64,000 nt of DNA from Plicaturopsis crispa FD-325 SS-3 (lineage: Eukaryota > Basidiomycota > Agaricomycetes > Amylocorticiales > Amylocorticiaceae): positions 27,899-91,898 of the forward strand of contig KN832578.1 in NCBI GenBank assembly GCA_000827205.1, in the 5' to 3' direction. The position numbers were made by a program, and so were the translations under genes. Numbering within the stretch: the first letter of the stretch is position 1; each line of letters begins with the position of its first letter. Under the pieces are notes generated by a model. It was not told the DNA's origin. It did not search any database and saw only the letters and a program-made list of their open reading frames with translations. Of the stretch, positions 46,922-57,461 are shown piece by piece.

Positions 46922-48376
46922 GCGTGCTGATCTAGCTCTTCGGAGGGCATTCTCTGTACTGAATAGCATTGTATCCATACATCTTCTCTGGATCTTATAG
47001 ACATGTTGACTACCCCACTGCATTCTACTCAGCGTCGTACATTGATTGATATAATATTGCCTCGCAGCCTTACATTAGGAACCCGGCCTTGCGGAATCTT
47101 CTGCACGGGCTATTGGCTCTCAATCCTGACCGGCGCATCACCGCGTCTGTTGCCCTTCAAGACGTATACCTCCACCCAGTTTTGTAGAAAAGTCTAAGGT
47201 TACATTGTCCGTGTATAAGTACATCATTTCCGTATCCTTCGCTTGTTCTGAAACCTGTTAAGTATTGATGATCAACTCTCCCCGGATATTTCGCGGGGTG
47301 CGAACTTACCAGATTTGAACGCTGCGCGGTTTCATGTTGAGCTGTAAGGCCAGTGAGAGCCTTGTATCTCTCGTGGGATAAGGAGTACGTGAGTATTCTG
47401 CTTCCAAGACTTTAGTTTGCTCTGGCGTCGTCTTCTTTATCCTGTCGTTGTTCAAGGCTTACAATCATTAATATTAGATCAAGACGGAAGCTCCCTCGAA
47501 CGTCGCGACCACTTACGGGATTTGTAGGAACGCAAGTACGCCTCGTGATCCACATCGTTTGAGCCGAAGTGTAGATGTCGATCGGTCGATGGCCCGCGTC
47601 CGCGAGGCCTTTGGGGACCTCGGTAATTGCGTGTATCTTCAAACTCGTGATGGCTTGACGACGCCATCGAATCTCGTCCTGTCGTGCTTGCACAAGAACA
47701 TTCCTGGGCAGTGGCAGCGTTCAGAAAATATGGGTGGACTCCGGTGAACATGAATTATCATTTCTTTCCGTAGTGACGCGACAGTTTACATACTATGTTC
47801 CCTGTCTAGGTCTGATTCGGCAGGTGCAGTGCATTCGCTCCTTTGCGGTGAGTCTACTGGGCTGAACGACCTGTAGTCTGCGACGAATATGTTAGCCCCT
47901 GCGTGTGTGGTGGGGTAGAGGGATGTTTAACCACTTCAATCGTTGTGACGGCTCACCTTTGACACCCTTGTGTGGTGGCCACCCCAAACCCTTCCCCGGA
48001 GTAGGGAGAATGATCTTTCCTCTGTCGTTGGGGCGGAATAGTCGGTCCATTACTATTGGAATGTGCGGTATTTGATATATTATTATCATGAAACCCCAGA
48101 AAATGATATCCAGACAAAAGTTTGTTGTACAGAAACAGCGAGAGAAAGGAAATTGCCGTTGTTTGGGTATGTTGGTTTTTGACGCTGTCGAAATTTCGTC
48201 GTTGGAGACTTCGTTTCATTTAACCGCGGGATTAGAAACAGCGGTCTACGCTATACTTATGCCAATGCAGACGCGTCGTGAAGTTCAGGTGCGCATCGAT
48301 GCGAATTCGGATATGTCGTTTCAATAATTTATACATGACGATACGCGAGCTCATACATGTCTCAGTTTCATGGCCA
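46922..48376. other. Long intergenic region
   Basis: About 1.45 kb. Minus-strand frames at 47412-47751 lack an ATG in the plausible frame and show no recognisable motif; they could be a decayed exon. Nothing else was supported. Confidence 0.4.
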
Positions 48377-49365
48377 CTACAGCTTCCACGCGTGCACGGG
48401 CTGCTTTCCTCTTTGGCCCCCTTCAATCAAGCTGAACCGTTTCAGAGAGCTCGAGATCGTAGGCATCGAAGCATCCCGCCGCATGCCGATGGGCGACGGG
48501 TGCGACCGTGGACTGGCGAAAAAGATGTTGTCGTGAATCACCTTTGGGCGGTTCGGCGTCGATGCGTCATGCGTGGGGCTGAACGCACCGTCGAGGGACG
48601 TGCCCGAGAGTTCTGCGGCGTCCTCTTCCTCTCGCTCGTCCCCGTCCGCGCGGGCACTCTTCTCCCTCGACTCGCGCTCCATGGACTTGAACGTGAACAC
48701 CGCCTCCTCGAGGAATGTCTGCGATAGGTTCCCGCACCCGTCCTCAGCGTGCTCGCGGTCCATCGACAGGTCCGCGAACTTCGACACCAGCCCGAGCCCG
48801 AGCCCGTCGAAGCTGCCGTCCCCGCACACCCCCGTGATGCCGAGCCCGGTGAGCATCGAGCTGCCCTCGCCCGCCGAGGTGTCTGACTGCATGGTCCTGT
48901 TCGCGGACGAGAACGGTGAGAATGTGGGGAAGGTCTCGTCCATGACGGAGGACGTGTCGGTGACCAGGGATGCGTTGGGCCCGGAGAACGAGAACGAGCT
49001 CGAGGGGGAGGGCGACCACGGGTTGACGAGGGGAAGCTCGGAGGTGCGCTTGAGCGGCGTGCATGGGCTCGCGAAAATCGATTCCGGGCTCTCTGGTGCG
49101 TGGTGGCGGTGTGCGGACGGCTCTGCGGCTAGGTCGGACACCGTCACGGACTCAACGGGAGCCTCGGCAATAAACGCGTTCGTTCCGTCATCGTTCTATC
49201 GTCCGGAGGTCAGTCGGCGCAAGGTTAGCAGAACGCGGCATGAGCACGGACCTGAGTAGCGTCTTTGCGACCACTGCCGCCGACAATGCGCGCCCAGGCG
49301 GGCCTGGCCGGCGTCTTCGTACGTGTTGTTTCGCTAGGCGGGGTGCTGGTAGAGGAGTCGGACAT
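48377..49365 (-). CDS. Hypothetical Ser/Pro-rich protein
   Basis: Two exons (49365-49252, 49195-48377; 56-bp intron) give 310 residues. The protein is largely disordered, with repeated Ser/Pro sites such as SPESIFASPCTPLKR and SFSPTHDASTPN, which look like kinase targets, and an acidic Glu/Asp patch. The C-terminus ends in a basic SSLKRFSLIEGG segment. No domain was recognised. It is divergent from the small gene at 49734. Confidence 0.55.
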
Positions 49366-49733
49366 GGCTGCTGGGTACGGTCCGGCAACGAGGAGCGAAA
49401 GGAAGTTGAAGAGGATGTCGGCGCAGGTGGTCAGCGTTGACATGGGGGTGGTGTCGGTGAAACCTATGCAGTCGGCAGTGAGGCACTCCGGTAGGATGGT
49501 GCGAGTGCGAGATGGAGAATGCCCATGCGTCCACTCTGCATTTATGTAGGTGCACAAGAGGCTGACGACTGGAGGCTGGCAGAGATTACCTCGTCAATTG
49601 TGCCCCCGAATATGGTACGGGTGGTTGCGACTAAAATATGGCCTTTCAGTTTGCGGCTTGTGGTTAACATTGCAATTTGAATCACTCACCTTTTGGCAAC
49701 ATGGTTGTTGTGCCTACTGTAGACTTGCTGTAG
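49366..49733. other. Divergent promoter region
   Basis: About 370 bp between two divergent start codons; no gene. Confidence 0.45.
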
Positions 49734-50259
49734 ATGGTCGCGTCCCGAGTATCAAAGAAGAATGAGGCCACGGTGGACGAAACCGACACGGAGAGATTCC
49801 CAGACAGTTCCTGTGAAAGCGCCGAAAGTCTGCTGAGCGCTGAGTCCCGACGCCTCTCGGTTTTTCTCGACGGACATTTCGGTATCCAAGCTATCCCTCC
49901 CACGCAACGTCCGCTGTCAATCGACATCCGCTGCGAGGCCTTCTTGCCATACATCAAGGAATTGCATGGCCTGGCACGGAATTCGGAGGAGCTCCGTGTC
50001 GTGTATAACAGCATGGCACAGCAGCTCATCCGCGCGACCACCGCGAACGGCGCGACGCTCAGTGCGGACGGGTCCACGCTCTTTTTCGAGCCCACCGACG
50101 TCCACCCTGAGGCCCGAGTGTGTGCTAATCGCATCCCATCAGCACGGTCACGGATATTGGGACCCGCCCAGGTTTTTGTACCGGCCGGACGCCTCGCAGG
50201 GGGTGCGCATGCCGTGGGTGGCGCCGCTGCTAGACCCTCTAGATGCCTCTGGTGAATAG
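49734..50259 (+). CDS. Hypothetical small protein
   Basis: The first exon from ATG 49734 reads 122 codons to FFEPTD. The downstream frame HGHGYWDPPRFLYRPD to a stop at 50259 is protein-like but in another frame. A 43-bp intron (50100-50142, GTCCAC...CATCAG with a CTAAT branch) joins them to 160 residues. The alternative is a frameshift. No family was recognised. Confidence 0.45.
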
Positions 50260-51042
50260 TCTGCGCGCTATTGGTATACGATCTGGTGGATGGTGGTTTG
50301 GACTCTGAGGAGGGACTTTGAGTTCTGCGCCTGGCCGCATGAGGCGGCGGTATGAAGACACAAACCTCACTGATGCCGCCATCATTCTCCGATTTGTGGT
50401 CTCTGTAGTACCTGCAACTGTGTCCTTGTGGTATGTCTCCAGTGCGCATTCGCATAATGAACGATTGAGTATGGCATATCCGAAGGAAATGAATATGGTG
50501 GACCGTTCGTGCTCATAATCGTCGTTGAGTCGGATCAGGTCAAGTCGGATCTGCCCGCTGTAGGCGCCGAGACCGTGGCGCAGCCGCGGCATCCACTATA
50601 TTCGGTGCTGCAACGACCACATACACCTTGCGCTTTACCTTCATCTTCAACTGCCCAGCATACCGTCCCAAGAGTTCCAATGCCGGCTGCAAGGATGCAA
50701 ATTGGATAAAAGGCTGCTCATTGGACCCCTTGCCTTGCAGGGGGCACGCGACGAGCGCTCCTTCCGAAACGCGTTTGCACCCGCGCTTTTGCCGCTCAAG
50801 CTGCTGTTTCATACCAATTCACGTCATGTCCCGACAACTTAGGACTCCTGTCGGGACCCCATGCTGTGTGTGTACACTCTCTGTCACGTAAACTTTCCTG
50901 GTGGTGTCGTGAGCTTGTCTCCTCCGATTCTTTGAACGGCCCTCAGTACTAGACTTCAGGATCGAGCATCCGCAGTCAACCCGCCCATCCACAGGAGACC
51001 CAAAAGCCCACATCTAGCCCATCTGAGTGTATCGACCGCACC
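50260..51042. other. Intergenic region
   Basis: About 780 bp; only short frames on both strands. Confidence 0.45.
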
Positions 51043-51959
51043 ATGGCAGCCACCGGCGACGAATGGCGCACCCTCCTAGCCAACCTCCCCGTACATGCGT
51101 CGGCTGAAACCCTCGCTACACGGGCCTCGGCGCTCGCAGACGCCGTCAGGGCGAACCACCACCTGCTCAGCCACGTCCTCAGAGAGCTGATGTACCAGGC
51201 CGACGTGCGCCCGCACCTCATCGACCCGCTGCTCGCCATATACGCGCGCCTGGCGGCCGCCTTCAGGGGCGATACCTCGCTCGTCCAACAGGGGTTCTCC
51301 GGATCCACCGCCGTGCACAAGTTATTCGACTCGGATATTATCGAGAGGTCGCAGGCGTTCACCCCGTACGATGTGTCGTGCCTTGTGTCCTCCGACGAGT
51401 CTGTAGCGAGCGCGGCGCGGCGTGTTATTGCCGTCGCAGACGCCCGGCGGTCGTGGCTGATTACGTACGTTCTGCATGCCCGGAGCAGGGTGCTCGGGGT
51501 AGGCATGGAATCGGAGATGGGCATCATTGAGCAGGACGCAGCGCTTGATGATGCGCGGTTCGGGCTCGGGCTAGGTGGTCGTGGTACTCAAAAACCCGAT
51601 GAAGTCCACTTATTAGCGGCGTGTGCGTGAATCATCCCTTAATACGAGTCTACTAGTAACTGACAAGAATTACAGTGGTTCTTGTTCTCTGTGCGGGCCG
51701 CACATTAAGAGAGGCCGCTCGAGAGGCCGATCGCGAAGCCGAGGTCCTAGAACTCCACCATGCTCTGGAACTGCGTCTGCGCACGGAAGTTCAGTTCAAG
51801 ATGAAATACCTCATAGCTGTGCGTCCAAACTCAGTTGTCTGCCATATGAACTGTATCCTCATCGCTTTGCTTCTGTAGTGCGCTCTGCAGACTCTGGAAG
51901 ACGACGGTGCTGAATGGTCGAGTGCACGGATTTTTGACGAGGGAAATTGGGTTTACTAA
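51043..51959 (+). CDS. Hypothetical helical protein
   Basis: Three exons (51043-51622, 51676-51818, 51879-51959) join in frame to 267 residues. It is mostly helical and Ala/Leu/Arg-rich, with a coiled-coil-like segment in exon 2 (READREAEVLELHHALELR) and an acidic, aromatic end (EDDGAEWSSARIFDEGNW). No domain or signal peptide was recognised. ATG 51043 is the only good start. Confidence 0.55.
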
Positions 51960-52389
51960 TGGGACTCTCTTGTTATCTAATATAGCACTACTTATCCTGA
52001 TTTTCCTAGATGCAGAACTTAGAAGTGACATCTCAGACGAGGAGGACTGCGAAAGCTCACGCTGCGCTGCGCGGCTGTGCGGTCCGCAAGGGCAAATATG
52101 GTGAAATAGACTTTTTAAGGTTCAAACCTCGCGGCGTTGAAGCGTCGATGATTTTGATCCAATCAATTTCGCCCAAACGCTTCCGATTTCCTTCTGAACA
52201 TGTTACAACTTGCAAGGCCCAAGACCAGCCTGAATCTCTACCAAAAGGCCTCTCTACAAGACCTCCGCAGACACTCTCCGCAGATTTTGAATCTGCTGTG
52301 CTTAGCTAATTTCTAAACAACTGTGTCGCAGTAGTGGCCAGCGATACCGGACACCCAAGTTTGCTCTTGCGGCCGGTGACCAGCTGATC
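51960..52389. other. Intergenic region
   Basis: A 430-bp stretch with no supported gene. A GGTTCAAACC B-box-like string near 52120 lacks an A box, so it was not called a tRNA. Confidence 0.4.
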
Positions 52390-54038
52390 ATGTCGAATCC
52401 CAGTGAAGTAACAGTCGTGCATCTCGCACTCATTGAGTACTGATACTGTAGTGGTACACGATTGCGGTACGCAGATAGCCGACGATGCGCAAATCAAGTC
52501 TGAGGAGCAGGAGACCGGCATCCAGGTGACTTCCAAATTAAACTTAGCGCCGACGCAAGCACTGACTGCACTGGACCCATTCTCGCAGGACATATCCAAG
52601 CTTGAGCTTACTATCGTGAGGAGCCGCTCAGTGAGCGTATTGAGCGTGCTCACTGAGCTCAGTGACGACATTCAAAATGTTGAAGGTTTCCCGACCATTA
52701 AACCTGAGGCTTCCGACCATGATGCTGTCCCATCGCCGTCGGAAAGCCGTCCGCCGCCGCCACTACCACTTGTATTCGACTGCATCGAGGTCCCCTCACT
52801 AGAATGTATAAAACTGAAATACAGGGAGGAGAAAATGATGAAGGCCAGTCTGGCGAGGCTACGCAATGTAAGCGCTGTTATGGAACTTGATTCTTCCGTC
52901 ACATTGACCAATGCATCCACTCTGTGGAAACGCAGCCCGAAGTTAAGGTCACTAAGAAGAATTCGGAGGGTCTGGGCATCAGATCCGTGTACAATCGCCT
53001 GAATGCCATAGGCGCCGAGCAATACCCCGTCCCTCTCGACGAAGTGACGAAAGCGCAGGTGTTCTCGCGATACTATATCTCCGGACTGTTTGGCGGCAAC
53101 CCTCAGGACACTACTCCCCCGATCTCGGCCAAGCATCTGGCCGAGCACGGACACAAAGATTGGATGTACCTGAGCCTCGACTACAATCCGCACGCGCCAC
53201 AGGTGCCTGGCGCGCCGGGTCTCTTTTTCACGGCGCATGGGAACTCGCCAATCGAGGATGACCCGGCTATATGGATATTGTTTACGCGCTTGGAGACCTC
53301 AGCATGGATACACTGTGGCAAGTACCGGCAATGGCGCGCCCCGTCGCTCTCTACGGAAGAGTTTGGCGAATTGTCAGACAGGGTGAGTTTGTATGAGCTG
53401 AGTGCTCCACTCGTAGCTGATTCAACGCGTGCTTTCATCTCAGGTGAAGATGACGTGGGCGGTCAATATCTGCAAACACGACTGGGGGAACCCGGTTCAA
53501 GTGCGGGTCGCATTGCGCAAGATACTCCGCCGCGAGCCGACCCAGAGGGAAGAGCAGGCCGAGCTCAACAAGGAGAAGAATGTTCTTCAGGCGACATTGG
53601 ACCTCGCAACAAAGGAGGACGTCCTTCGTGCGTATCTGCGCGGTCAAGAGGTAGCTTCTGCTCTCTACCGCGAAGGGTCAGACGTGTCCTAATCTTCTTT
53701 ACAAAATTCTACAGAGCATCGAGGTGTGGTATATGAAATGCGTCGACTACGATGTCGACATGCAGCACAAGATGGTCGATGGTCTCAAATCCTGGCACCC
53801 GAAGGCCAAAAACACGTCGAAGAAAAGCAATTCCGCGCCGAAAAAGAGCGCAACCGCCTCAAAAAAGACACACTCCAAAGGTCCTGGTCGCAAGCGGAAG
53901 CGTTCCCCATCATTTTCGTCGGACAAGGAGCCGCCGAGCGATCTCGATGATATGCAGGGCGATTTTGACTCGGAGCACGACGGAGTACGTTTCACTCAGA
54001 TTGATTTCTCTATCGGGTGGATCGAGTACTTAGGGTAA
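52390..54038 (+). CDS. DUF6697-like protein, copy 1
   Basis: Predicted exons 52390-52402 (13 bases), 52452-52867, 52936-53382, 53444-53650 and 53715-54038. The conserved core is QYPVPLDEVTKAQVFSRYYI, GGNPQDTTPPISAKHLAEHG, LDYNPHAPQVPGAPGLFF, a Trp-rich middle, then MTWAVNICKHDWG and VRVALRKILRREPTQREE, ending VWYMKCVDYD. These blocks match my recollection of the basidiomycete-restricted family DUF6697, of unknown function; a search must confirm. The tail is Lys/Ser-rich. Copy 2 (55.1-56.7 kb, minus) shares the intron after RN in RN|P-x-VK and the VWYM(K/E)C exon. The 3' end is uncertain: a GTACGT donor at 53985 suggests another exon further on. Confidence 0.65.
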
Positions 54039-55089
54039 ATTCCGTCGATTCCGTCGATAGGACGTTCGCTCGTAACCTACAATCCGCTCTATAGTGTCTT
54101 CGCGCGCCGCGTCCAAGGCCTTCCATAGGCGCTTTGTAGCTGAAACCATCCATCCTTTCGATCGTTGTACCCAAGAGAAAATGCACTATCTATGCAATAG
54201 CCCTATTCTACCTATATTGCGGCTTGCCGGTATGGATTGCGCCAGCATGTCCACCAGCAGTGCGCAAGCTTGGCGACGTGAGGGTCGGTAGCCGTACGAG
54301 GTTACAAGGCCGCCTAACGACGAGCCGACTTGTGAAAGAGCAGCCTGCATAAGGTCGCACTTTTCATACAAGAAGTCGCTATCACCTCGATAGGTTACCT
54401 GTCTACAGAGTCCCCCATCGAGCAGATAGGTGCTTTCGCACAACGACCCGGCTATGGAGCCCATGGGTGCAGCCAAAGCTATTACAGAAACAACCTATAG
54501 TCTGCATAGGACACCCTTGAGTCGGATTGACGAACCTAGCACATTCCCTAGATGGAAGCCCATCCAAACAAGCCTGAACCTATGCCGTATACGCTTTCAT
54601 GCTGCGTGCGAACCGTGACAGACGAGGAGGCGGACACTGGCAACATCAGGCCGCGCGATGCGCTGCGGCGCACACCTTGCAAATGAATCGGATTGTGCTG
54701 AAAAGGGCATTATGTTCAAGAAAGCTAGCTATCGCGCCCATGGGGGCCGACGCGAAAACGCTCTATGGGGTGGATTGCAAGGAAAAAATGAAAGACTCCA
54801 TCGCGCGGAACGGTTCGAAAGAGAAATCAATCTGAGTGAAACTTACTGGCACGACGGCACGGAAAGGCGGACGGACGAGCTGGTCTACAAAGCCAACGGC
54901 ACTCGGAGTCGACCAAAACGCTCGAAACCTTGACATATTCCTTCGTTATCTCTCTTGGCATTTCTTGGACAACTTACCCACCCAATGTATTAATCGCTGC
55001 ATACACTTTCTTCCCGAGAAGTACTGCCCTCGGTCTCGCTTTCCAAATTGATCCGACAAAGTACGTAGTGGACGTTTTCTTGCAATTGA
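54039..55089. other. Region between convergent DUF6697-like genes
   Basis: About 1.05 kb. A plus-strand frame ending at 54933 closes with ELVYKANGTRSRP, similar to the C-terminus of copy 2 (DLVYIPKGTRSRP), so it may be a displaced last exon of copy 1 or a relic of a third copy. Otherwise no gene. Confidence 0.4.
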
Positions 55090-56743
55090 TCAATCGCGAA
55101 TAACGAGGGGGCGACTTCGCGTGCCTTTTGGAATATACACAAGGTCTTTGGCCCTCCCTCTTCTGACACCATCGCCTTCGTCCTGGCTAGAATCCGAGTC
55201 GGAGCCATCTTGCGAGGGAGGATGTGTACGTTTGACGCCCCGGTTGGCCTCTCCAGCTTTCTCCCTCCGCGGCTTAGCTTTCTGTACCCACGTCTTCAGC
55301 GCGTTCACAAGGTACGTCTGAAACTCTCTATCATAGCCTATGCACTCCATATACCATACGGCTAGGAACTGGGTGCTTCATTCGTGAAAAGCCTCAAAAA
55401 CATTATAAATTGGTAGCTGACTGACCTCGTCACCATCATTGTAGGCTGCCATGACCTCTTCGACTGAAACCTGGTTTTTGAACAGGTCTCGGCGATTATC
55501 GAGGGCGATATCCACCTCTTGTTTAGTGGGTTCCCGGCGAATCTCCTTGCGTAAAACCATGCGCGCACGAATACGTTTTCCCCATACCCGCGAACGAATC
55601 TCCGTTGCCCATGTCAGTTTTACCTGTGTTCGAAGCACACGAGACTTGAGACAACGAAAATAAGGAGCTGAACGCCCGCTGCGAGAGACTCACGGATGGG
55701 GGCTGGGAGCGCCACTCAATGGCGGTCAAAGACTTCGCGCGACTGAGTTTATATTGTCCCATGACCTGCCAATGGTTCCTCTCTATGCGGCTAATCACCG
55801 TCTGTGTAACCGGCCATTCGTCCCCCCGGTCGCGTCTGTCGAACGGGTTGAAAAACAGAGCCGGCGCTCCCGTTGTCTGTGGTGCACGCGGGTCGAAATA
55901 CAGGTTAATGCACATCAAGTTCAGGTTGCTGAACCCATGTCTGTCGACGTGTTTCTGGGCAACCTTCGGGAACGTGCGCCGGGTGTTCGCGCCTACGACG
56001 TCATGCAGAAAGTCGCGAGAGAATGTGGTCCCTTGCATGACCTCGGGAAAGTCGATGGGATAGCGGGCGGTGAGTCCCTTGTCTATCAAGCGTTGTGAGA
56101 TTGAGTCGTGCAACGGGATGTTCTCCTTGGTTTTGACTTTCGGCTGGGGAGATAGGTGTGAATGCTCAACCCCCGGCGCGAGAACACAAGTGCAAGAAGA
56201 ACAGACTAACGTTGCGCATTTTCTGCATGGCGAGCTTATTAGCGTCCTCGTCTGTTATCGGCCCGGTCATAGCGTCGTCCTGAGCACTGCGCTTACGGTT
56301 CCATAGGTTTGGATTCTCGATGACCACAGCATCGAGCACAAGTCGTCGCGTACGACGTGTTCTGGGTGCGTCGTTCGTCAGATCGACGAGGGGAGGTTGC
56401 GGCCCGTTTGAAACACGTCGCTCAACGAACAACGCCGCCGGCATCTCGCTGGTTTCGTCGCTCATGTCAACATCTTCTGGGTCTCTATTTTCTGCTTCTC
56501 TCTAGAAAAGATTAGGTCTCAGTCTGGGTAAACACTGCTGTTCAAGCATCAGGAGAGACGCGCCAAGTTCAAAGGCTTTTCTTCCCCCCTTGGAGAGCCC
56601 ACTTCTTTGATAACAGTCATACTGCTGGAAGGCATTGACTGGTAGGAGGCCAGCGTCAGGAACGGGCGGTCAATGACATGAATATGATTTATGGGACGTA
56701 CTTCCTCCTTAACTTCCTGCTTGACCTCGCGCTGAGAGGGCAT
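55090..56743 (-). CDS. DUF6697-like protein, copy 2
   Basis: Predicted exons 56743-56603, 56501-56211, 56143-55694, 55623-55426 and 55368-55090 give about 452 residues. If the first exon is wrong, ATG 56465 starts a 393-residue form. Core blocks: ARYPIDFPEVMQGTTFSRDF, RRTFPKVAQKHVDRHGF, NLYFDPRAPQTTGAPALFF, LTWATEIRSRVWG, RKEIRREPTKQE and VWYMECIGYD. The tail is Ser/Asp-rich and ends GTRSRPLVIRD. The N-terminus has acidic and basic patches (TRRTRRL) and an EVKQEVKEEV sumoylation-like string. Convergent with copy 1, and the nearest gene to the interstitial telomeric repeat. Confidence 0.7.
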
Positions 56744-56923
56744 AGTGCAATACTAAGCTTTGTTTGTCGATAAGTACCGTAATACGGTTTAGTTGAACAG
56801 TACAGCATTGGACCGGACAACGCGGCTTATTCTAATCAGCAACCCCAACAACCCCGTGTGAATTGTCCATTTATGTAAATTATCAAAGTTTTATATGAAA
56901 TCAAGTCACATGCTTCATTTCCA

Positions 56924-57037
56924 AACCCTAACCCTAGCCACCGAGACAATATATCCCCACCCTAACCCACTATCCCTAACCCTAACCCTAACCTTATACC
57001 CTAACCCTAGCCCTAACCTTAACCCTAACCCTAACCC
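56924..57037 (+). repeat. Degenerate interstitial telomeric repeat (CCCTAA)n
   Basis: About a dozen CCCTAA units, several perfect and consecutive (CCCTAACCCTAACCCTAA), others with changes (CCCTAG, CCTTAT) and one 20-bp interruption. TTAGGG is the telomere repeat of most filamentous fungi, and C-rich on the plus strand is the orientation of a left chromosome end. It lies between ordinary genes, so it is internal. Confidence 0.9.
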
Positions 57038-57073
57038 GCGTGCACGAAACTTAAGGCTTAATCCGAGTTTCCG

Positions 57074-57099
57074 TGGGTGGACGCGCCCTGCGGGCGCGT
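57074..57099. repeat. GC-rich perfect hairpin next to telomeric repeat
   Basis: GACGCGCCC-TGC-GGGCGCGTC is a nine-base-pair perfect palindrome with a three-base loop, about 40 bp after the telomeric units. Confidence 0.6.
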
Positions 57100-57461
57100 C
57101 GGCGCGCGCGGAAATTATGATCATGTGACTCGCGCAATGTGTTAAAATTCGAACTCCGCATCACAAAATTTCCCGATTTGGCATGCAGATCTAGGCACGC
57201 CGAAGGGGGTTGTTACCAACCGGGTTGCTGAGTAGAATAAACCGGACAACGCCACTGGCAACGCACGCGTCCAACACGCGTCTGTAATTAGCCGGGCCGC
57301 GGGCACTATCTGGCATGTGCCTGAAGGACCAAGGCTGAACTGAGACAAGCCTAGGAAGATGAAGATACACAAAGTCAACCGGAGGACTGATTGGCACATA
57401 TCAAGAACAGCTGCATACGTGCACCTACACCCAACGGATACGATACAATCGCGAGCAGATC

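Larger units (their letters stand above)
56744..57461. other. Intergenic region with telomere-like DNA
   Basis: About 720 bp between the start of DUF6697-like copy 2 and the 3' end of the ENGase gene. It holds the CCCTAA repeat and a GC hairpin (both listed) and no gene. Confidence 0.5.

Noticed and set aside
47412-47751. Two overlapping minus-strand frames of about 90 codons
   Set aside because: No ATG in the better-looking frame, no recognised motif, and no partner exon found.
52090-52150. B-box-like GGTTCAAACC, possible tRNA
   Set aside because: No A box and no acceptor or anticodon pairing.
52672-53238. 188-codon minus-strand frame
   Set aside because: Antisense to the conserved DUF6697-like core; no motif of its own.
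56549-56743. Separate 64-codon gene upstream of DUF6697-like copy 2
   Set aside because: It splices in frame into the next exon through a GTGGGC donor, so it was treated as the first exon, with the caveat noted.
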